A stretch of DNA of 49,036 nt from contig MZNV01001993.1 of NCBI GenBank assembly GCA_002081555.1, forward strand, positions 1 to 49,036, read 5' to 3'. The stretch comes from Protostelium mycophagum (taxonomy: Eukaryota; Evosea; Variosea; Protosteliida; Protosteliaceae). The first letter of the stretch is position 1; every line of letters starts with the position of its first letter. The notes beneath the pieces were generated by a model. That model was given only the letters and a program-made list of their open reading frames with translations. It was not told where the DNA came from and made no database searches. The translations under genes were made by a program, and so were the position numbers. This document shows positions 43,517 to 49,036 of the stretch, piece after piece.

Positions 43517-45606
43517 ATGTCGCTCACTAGCGACGAAGTTAATTTCCTCATATTTCGGTACCTTCAAGAATCAGGTGCACATGGGCGCAATATTGTCTGT
43601 GGATTGCTGAGGATTCTTCAGGGTTCCTACATACTGCCTTTACATTTGGTCATGAGAGTTTGTTAGTAAACAACTCTTTCAACGGCACAGAAGTTCCATC
43701 AGGAGCTCTAATATCTTTCATACAGAAGGGTCTTCAATATACAGAGATCGAAACTCATTTAGGAGAGGTAATATTAGATTGATCTTTAGGACTTTTTTAA
43801 TTTTTAGGGATATACTATATTCCAATTATATTCATTATTCCGGAGGGTTATTCGTCCATATGACGGCTCTGATTCAGCAATAGAATGGGGATGAGCTGCT
43901 ATGCGAGGAACCCTTTAATCTTCTTACACCTCATGTCTGCAACATAAAGAGGCGGATAGAGCGAAAAGATCCCATACGTGAGCACATCATGACTCTTATT
44001 AACACCGATAATCTCTGCCGATATCGAGGATGGTTCAACATCTAGCAAATACTTTTCACACTACAACGCCATGCTCATATGAGATCGTTTCATCTGGTTC
44101 TCATTTGGTGTAGAGAACAAGCGGGTAGTCGAGAGAGAAAAAGAGAAGGAGAAAGATAAAGACAAAGAGAAGGAAGATCGGAGGGAGAGAGAGGACCAAA
44201 GAGATAAAGAAAAGGAGAAGGATAAAGATGATAAGAAGGCCGAGAAGGAGAACCAGAGAGACAGAACAAAAGAACCAGACATCACAAACGTACAGATTTT
44301 GGAAGGACATCTCTCAGAGGTACGCCGATCTGCGCTGCGGCCTTTTTGATGAGCTTTTTTAGGTCTTTATCTGTGCATTTAATCCTAAAAACCCTCACCT
44401 TCTCGCTTCTGGGTGAGTCGATTTTATCTGGAATGAATCATCTTCTGTTCTAAATGAGGCAGTTCAGGGGATTCTACAGCTCGTATATGGAATATAGTGG
44501 ACGATTCTCCACCCTTCCCGGTGGAGATGAAGAACTACAAAGATAATCAAGATAAATCTAAAGACGTCACCACACTCGATTGGAACGTGAGTAGGCTTCT
44601 CATCTTCTTCATTTTCTCATGATCATCAGTCGGAGGGCACATTACTCGCCACCGGTTCTTATGATGGTGTCGCCAGAGTGTGGACCGACAAAGGGCAACT
44701 GAAACACACTCTCGTGAAACATAGAGGCCCCATCTTCTCTTTGAAGTGGAATAAGAAGGGCAATTACTTATTGTCCGGTAGCGTGGATAAGACAGCCATA
44801 GTGTGGGACGCACAGACTGGAGAGTTCAAGCAGTCTTTCGAGTTCCATTCAGCACCCACACTGGACGTGGACTGGCGTGATGACGTCAGCTTTGCCACTT
44901 GCTCCACAGACAAGATGATCTATGTTTGCGAGATGGGCAAAACACGACCCATAAGGGGTTTCCATGGTCACACAGTGAGTCCACCCCCTGCAGAATTTTT
45001 ATTGAAAATTCTGCAGGACGAAGTGAACGCGATCAAATGGGACCCGACGGGTGCACTTTTGGCCTCCTGCTCTGATGATTTTACAGCTAAAATCTGGAGT
45101 ATGAAGAACAATAAAGCCGTCTACAATTTCAACAGTCACACAAGAGAAATATACACAATACGGTGGAGTAACACAGGGCCGGGAACCAACAATCCAAACA
45201 GGCCGTTGATCCTGGCAACGTGAGTGGACGATTTTCCCGCCAAAATTTTGATACGTTGTAGTGCTTCGTTCGACCACACCGTAAAGCTGTGGGACGTCGC
45301 CGTCGGTAAAGAGACCTGCACATTAAATAGACACACGTGAGTATTCATATATAAATAGATCTAGTATTGATCTACAACAGAGATCCAGTGTATTCAGTGG
45401 CTTTCAGTCCCACAGGAGAGTACATCGCCAGTGCATCTTTCGACCGACACATCCACATCTGGTCGGTGAAGGACGGGACACTGATACAGTCACATAAGTG
45501 CCTTGGGGGGATATTTGAGGTCTGCTGGAACTCACGGGGAGACTACGTGGCAGGATGTTCCACAAACAACACCGTAACGGTGCTAGAATTTGATTCAAGA
45601 ATGTAG
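43517..45606 (+). CDS. TBL1: TBL1/TBL1XR1-type LisH and WD40 co-repressor/co-activator exchange factor
   Basis: The start [20 protein letters not shown] is the LisH motif of TBL1 proteins. It is followed by the F-box-like region ([35 protein letters not shown]). A charged [18 protein letters not shown] linker comes next, then WD40 blades: [103 protein letters not shown] and [16 protein letters not shown], ending [10 protein letters not shown]. In animals TBL1 binds histone tails and is a core subunit of NCoR/SMRT-HDAC3; yeast Sif2 is the counterpart. The charged linker exon joins across a donor GTGAGC after DPI. The stop is TAG 45604-45606. Confidence 0.92.
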
Positions 45607-45682
45607 GAAAAAGGAGATTGTCATTCGGTCTACAATGTTGTAGATGATACAGTTATTATTTATCATCGTGTTGGTATATTTT

Positions 45683-46268
45683 TTATACGTCTGCGTAGAG
45701 TACATTGTTTCCGTTTTCTCCCGTTTGTTTTGCAAATCTGATCAGCTCAAGCCATCTGTCATTTGGTATATTTCCAACCACTGTCACGATGAGCTTTTTT
45801 TGCATTTGTCGCTCTCAAATTTGATTTCAAAATCAGAGGTTGATCTCACATAATGTGGAATCATCCCAGTCTGGCCTCCTCACTGTCATAACATGTTTGT
45901 CCCACAGAAATTGAACCGCTGGTGTGGACATCACTCTGTTTGATATGAGAGTGATTTTCGCCCCAGCCTCACCCATTCAAACGTGCCTGACCGATGCATT
46001 CGTCCGCGTCTATATAAAAGTACTGAGCAAAATCAGCCTCACGAGCTGACTTTTTAAGAGCTTCAACGACGAATCGATCTGGTGGTGACCAACATCTGTG
46101 AAAACAGACAACAACAAGTCGCTTCGCCCTAACCTTGTCACAAAATGTGGTTATAGGTGATCTTGCCCTGATTTTAAGTATTCTTCCACTTCTGACCATG
46201 GAGATGTCCCTGTTGAAGCTCGTGGTGAGCGCGGATTGCGTGGTGATGTGGACATTGTTGAAATCCAA
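45683..46268 (-). CDS. thioredoxin-fold protein lacking active-site cysteines
   Basis: The core reads KRLVVVCFHRCWSPPDRFVV, EALKKSA, DFAQYFYIDADE, then across an intron VMSTPAVQFLWDKHVM, and finally TVVGNIPNDRWLELIRFAKQ, ending at TAA 45683. This matches thioredoxin in order: the central strand, the position of the CGPC motif (here CWSPPD, so neither resolving cysteine), the VDxDE strand, the cis-Pro loop (STPAVQF) and the C-terminal helix. It cannot do classical dithiol chemistry and may act as a chaperone or binding module (inference). The 5' end is uncertain: a reading with ATG at about 46254 (MSTSPRNPRSPRAS) or an exon at about 46374 (MSIERILDIMEDLLPLKK) could supply the start. Its stop faces the TBL1 stop 76 bases away. 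Confidence 0.6.
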
Positions 46269-46415
46269 AAATGTGAATGAGAGGGATTTTTCCCTTTACA
46301 ACGGGATTCATTCCTTGCCGTCTTTTTTAAGAGGGAGAAGGTCTTCCATGATATCTAATATCCTCTCGATTGACATATTTTTAAGTCTCCTCGTTACATT
46401 CTTCAATCTTTATAT

Positions 46416-48136
46416 CTACAACGTCTTTGTGGAGCCAGGGCTGAGGTAGCTGCTGCACGCCACATCGTCCGTTTCGTTCATGAGGCACTTCCTCAGTGCT
46501 CTTCTATACGATTCGTTGAATCCGTGCTTGTCCAAGTAATTATTTATGCTGCCAAATTCCTCACGCACAAATCTCAAAGTCTCTTTTATGACCTAAAGAC
46601 ACGTCATCTTTGTACAGATATCAGTAGGGAAGATCGAGTTGTAGATCGAATTGTAGACTGACCTCCGCCGGCGCGTCGGAGAATTCCGCCGAAAGGCCGT
46701 TCTTTTTCATCTCGGCAACCATGATTTCTCTCTGGCTGTTGAGACCTCTCTGAGACCTGTGATAGTCCATGATGATCTCCCTATCTCCTGCTCCGCACAC
46801 GTGCAACGCCATGGCTGTGGAATTGCAATAAGTTTATTGTGAATTTAAAGATTTCTGGGACTTACCACAGATGAGACCAGTTCTGTCTTTGCCTTGTGTG
46901 CAGTGTACGAGAAGAGGGTAATGATCAGCTACACTCATCACTTTGAGTGCCTCTGCGATTTCCATGCCACAGTACAAGATGAAGTCACGATTGAGTCCGT
47001 ATAGACCGTATGGTTCCAAGACTGTCTCTCCCACAATCTTCACTGCTTCTGGCTTCTTTCCACGTACAACAGCAGAGATCACCTGCGAAAATGAGCCTTG
47101 GATGGGTGATGATCATAATCAAATACCTTGTACTTGTTTTTCAATGAGAGGGGACGCCAGGCACTGTTGATTCTGTAGTTTGTGCCAGCAAAATTAATGT
47201 GATAGGTCACTCTATCACCTGGCCTCTTGTAATCATTTGGCAAGGTGAGTATCTGTCGATGATTCAGAATCGAGACATCTCATTGAACATCCGCACCTCT
47301 TGTTTGGCAATGATCGTCTTCTTTCTGTTTGGTGAGGGCAAGGCAAATGATTGAGCGGCGGCTTTGGCTATACTACTATCGAAAGGTGTGGTGGGAAAGA
47401 ATGGAGTGTGCTCTCCCGCCGTTCCTTCTGTTTCTGCTCTCAAATCGATGACTGATCTAATGTCATACTTCTTCACTAACATCTCGACATCTCGAGTAGT
47501 CGCAGCATCGAGACGTCCAGAACGAAAGAAAATGCGTTCCTTCATAGACCTAACGGTGTCAAAATTGTATGATACGTCTCAAATCTCACTTGAGCCCACT
47601 ATCTCGGTTATAATTGACACCAACATCTCTGAAATTGACGATGTTTTGGAAGAGATTTTCTGATGGTCTCTCCTCTCGAGCTAAAACCAGTTCTGGAATC
47701 TGGCCTCTCAAATTCTCTTTCAAATCCTCTGGTTTTGTGTTTGCTGAGACACGTATCGCTCTTGATGAGACCTATGGCTCTGAGTACGAAAAGACATGAA
47801 AATGACTACATTTTGGCTTCCCAGCAGAGAATTGCCTTCGTGGTTGTACCTTCTCACAGAACCAGGAGAGCTAGCACATGATGAGACTTCTGAGTCAGGA
47901 AAGCTGAAGTTATCATCTGAAAGTCGAAGGTTTGGTGTAGAACGTCCAGAGTCAGAGTCAGAATCGTCACCGACGTCTTCTTCAAAGTCTTCTTCCTTTT
48001 TCTCGCAAGACTTCTGACGGTGCAGACTTCCAGTGAGGCGATCTCTCAATGATCTTGGGGTACCAAAACTGTTCTTACTCTTCATTCTGGTCAATCTCGA
48101 AAAGAGAGGACTGCTGTTCGTTGATAATGTTGTCAT
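46416..48136 (-). CDS. protein tyrosine phosphatase of the PF13350 (Y_phosphatase3) type
   Basis: The start MTTLSTNSSPLFSRL (48136) opens a Ser/Arg-rich, then acidic, N-terminal tail (EEDFEEDVGDDSDSDSGR). The phosphatase domain runs ENLFQNIVNFRDVGVNYNRD, RIFFRSGRLDAATTRDVEML, YDIRSVIDLRAETEG, VISAVVRGKKPEAV, and the P-loop PLLVHCTQGKDRTGLI with the HCx5R catalytic Cys and Arg. It ends with a helical domain, EEFGSINNYLDKHGFNESYR, and stop TAG 46416-46418. Members act on phosphotyrosine or phosphoinositides; the substrate here is unknown. Introns join in frame: acceptor CCATAG before VSSRAI, and donor GTGAGA after GLK. Confidence 0.85.
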
Positions 48137-48365
48137 ACGTGCGTTGCTGTTTCATGTCAGACCAAGAAGTGTTAACCATGAATTCAGATGGATGATTTTC
48201 ATTGATAAGAAGAATCACATTCTGAACCTGTTGGTGGTGGTGTTCTGTTTTCGTAGTTTCAAAAAAGTGAGATAAAACCTTCCAAAATACCGGAAGATTT
48301 GCAAAAAATAACCCGAGGGCCTTCAGGTTTTCCTGGTCAAATAAAAAATAAATTCACTTCACCGT
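48137..48365. other. intergenic stretch upstream of the phosphatase
   Basis: About 230 bases between the phosphatase start and the stop of the next leftward gene. It is A/T-rich, includes AATAAA-like words on the minus strand just after that stop, and shows no exon. Confidence 0.35.
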
Positions 48366-48919
48366 CTACATTGCAAGTATTTTGATACCGTGGTTGGCTA
48401 TGATGCGTTTGTGTTGTACTGACGCGGCCACTTGTTGTTTGACAGCTGCTACTGTCTCGGCGGCAAACACTGCCTTAGGCTTTCTGATGTATTCTATGGT
48501 ATATTACATTCTTACCCGTTGCGTCGTCAACAGTGGAAATAGCGGTTAACGCAGATCTCCGATATCTTGATACCGTGGTCGGCTTTGATGCATTTGTGTT
48601 GTACTGATGCGGCCACTTGTTGTTTGACAGCTGCTACTGTCTCGGCGGCAAACACTGCCTTAGGCTTTCTGCTGTATTCTATGGTATATTACGTTCTTAC
48701 CTCACATGTTGCAAGTTTTTTAGTCTTGTTCTTAACTGTCTGAACAAAATTCTTGCTGATTATTTTCCATTTGAATTTTATTTCAACCACCAGAGTATAT
48801 ATAACTGGACCTAGCAGCTTTTTAGGCCAATGAAAGTTCATTGGCTGTTGACAGATCTTTGGTTGTAGAGATCTGATTGATAACCCTGTGGGGTTATATT
48901 GATGTGATTCCTCGAACAT
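48366..48919 (-). CDS. hypothetical protein with duplicated alternative terminal exon
   Basis: Leftward, MFEESHQYNPTGLSIRSLQP runs through a basic hydrophobic stretch (PVIYTLVVEIKFKWKIISKN) to NKTKKLATCE. A strong donor (GTAAGA) splices in frame to PKAVFAAETVAAVKQQVAAS then VQHKCIKADHGIKISEICVN, ending at 48527. A second copy of that exon downstream encodes the same start but then VQHKRIIANHGIKILAM and stops at 48366. Only one can be used per transcript, so two C-termini are possible. I recognise no family. The start could be further right, or the 48700-48919 part may be non-coding. Confidence 0.35.
48382..48516. repeat. tandem duplication, copy 1
   Basis: 135 bases starting TTGATACCGTGG and ending ATTCTTACC, matched without gaps by 48567-48701 at a period of 185 bases. 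By eye there are six substitutions. The unit covers a coding exon plus the donor and part of the preceding intron on the minus strand. Confidence 0.85.
48567..48701. repeat. tandem duplication, copy 2
   Basis: Second copy of the 135-base unit. Four of the six differences fall in the exon and change three codons (CIKAD versus RIIAN in translation), while exon flanks and splice signals are kept. Confidence 0.85.
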
Positions 48920-49036
48920 ATCGAGGTCAAGCTGTGTGGCTCTTGTCTATATATTGGTGATAGAAACTCAGCTATTATCAGTGTGAATTGTGTGATAATT
49001 GTGCGTCTATAATTATTGCTATATCACAATAATTTG
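48920..49036. other. right end, nothing recognised
   Basis: Short A/T-rich sequence with TGTGATA / TATCACA words. No exon or RNA gene is supported. Confidence 0.3.

Noticed and set aside
44061-44285. Minus-strand Ser/Phe/Leu-rich frame that looks like membrane segments
   Set aside because: It is the complement of the EKEKDK charged linker of TBL1.
46135-46449. Plus-strand hydrophobic frame resembling a membrane protein (MSQNVVIGDLALILSILPLL)
   Set aside because: It is antisense to the thioredoxin-fold exon, whose conserved strands and cis-Pro loop are more convincing.
1-49036. tRNA, rRNA, CRISPR array or transposase
   Set aside because: No cloverleaf with convincing A and B boxes, no rRNA-like stretch, no regular spacer array and no transposase or reverse-transcriptase motif was seen on either strand by eye.

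Overview
The window is nuclear DNA from an intron-rich protist. The genes are split by short introns, mostly about 35-60 bases, with GTGAGT/GTAAGT-type donors and YAG acceptors. Intergenic gaps are only tens to a few hundred bases. The proteins are clearly eukaryotic: SMC5/6 kleisin NSE4, TBL1, a BET bromodomain protein, poly(ADP-ribose) glycohydrolase and a cysteine-type LRR protein. Small compact introns, a secreted chitin-binding GH19-like enzyme and very large LRR receptors suggest a free-living amoebozoan; a fungus-eating protosteloid such as Planoprotostelium would fit. That assignment is inference and rests on no search.

Layout. The left end (1-3.6 kb) holds the start of a possible leftward gene, a minus-strand neutral-sphingomyelinase-like gene that has lost several catalytic residues, and, divergent from it, NSE4 on the plus strand. 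From 3.6 to 29.8 kb the minus strand is occupied by what reads as one enormous gene. It has a signal peptide at 29753, about 18 consecutive LRR ectodomain modules (each with an N-terminal cap, roughly a dozen plant-type LRRs and a Cys-containing C-cap), one transmembrane helix near 4.6 kb and a roughly 230-residue cytosolic tail ending at 3646. I found no second signal peptide, no second membrane helix and no break where I followed splice junctions. This is the most unusual object in the window.

From 30 to 31.3 kb there are three small plus-strand genes: an ER-type membrane protein, an unknown basic protein, and a possibly mitochondrial protein. A secreted hevein plus GH19-like enzyme follows at 31.8-32.9 kb, then a cysteine-type LRR (FBXL/AMN1-like) gene at 33.2-36.7 kb. 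On the minus strand come a BET protein (36.8-40.0 kb), a short hypothetical gene, and PARG (40.5-43.2 kb). PARG shares a short divergent promoter with TBL1 (43.5-45.6 kb, plus). A thioredoxin-fold protein without active-site cysteines and a PF13350-type tyrosine phosphatase follow on the minus strand. The right end holds a tandem 185-bp duplication that creates two alternative terminal exons.

Functional themes. NSE4, BET, PARG and TBL1 are all chromatin or genome-maintenance proteins, but they probably sit together by gene density and not as an operon. The giant LRR receptor and the secreted chitin-binding enzyme face the environment. Overlaid on all genes are short sequence signals the genes do not explain: a greatly over-represented 9-mer (CGTTGTAGA / TCTACAACG), ACGTCA-type inverted repeats straddling 3' splice sites, and a family of TGCRGC-NNN-GCYGCA mini-hairpins.
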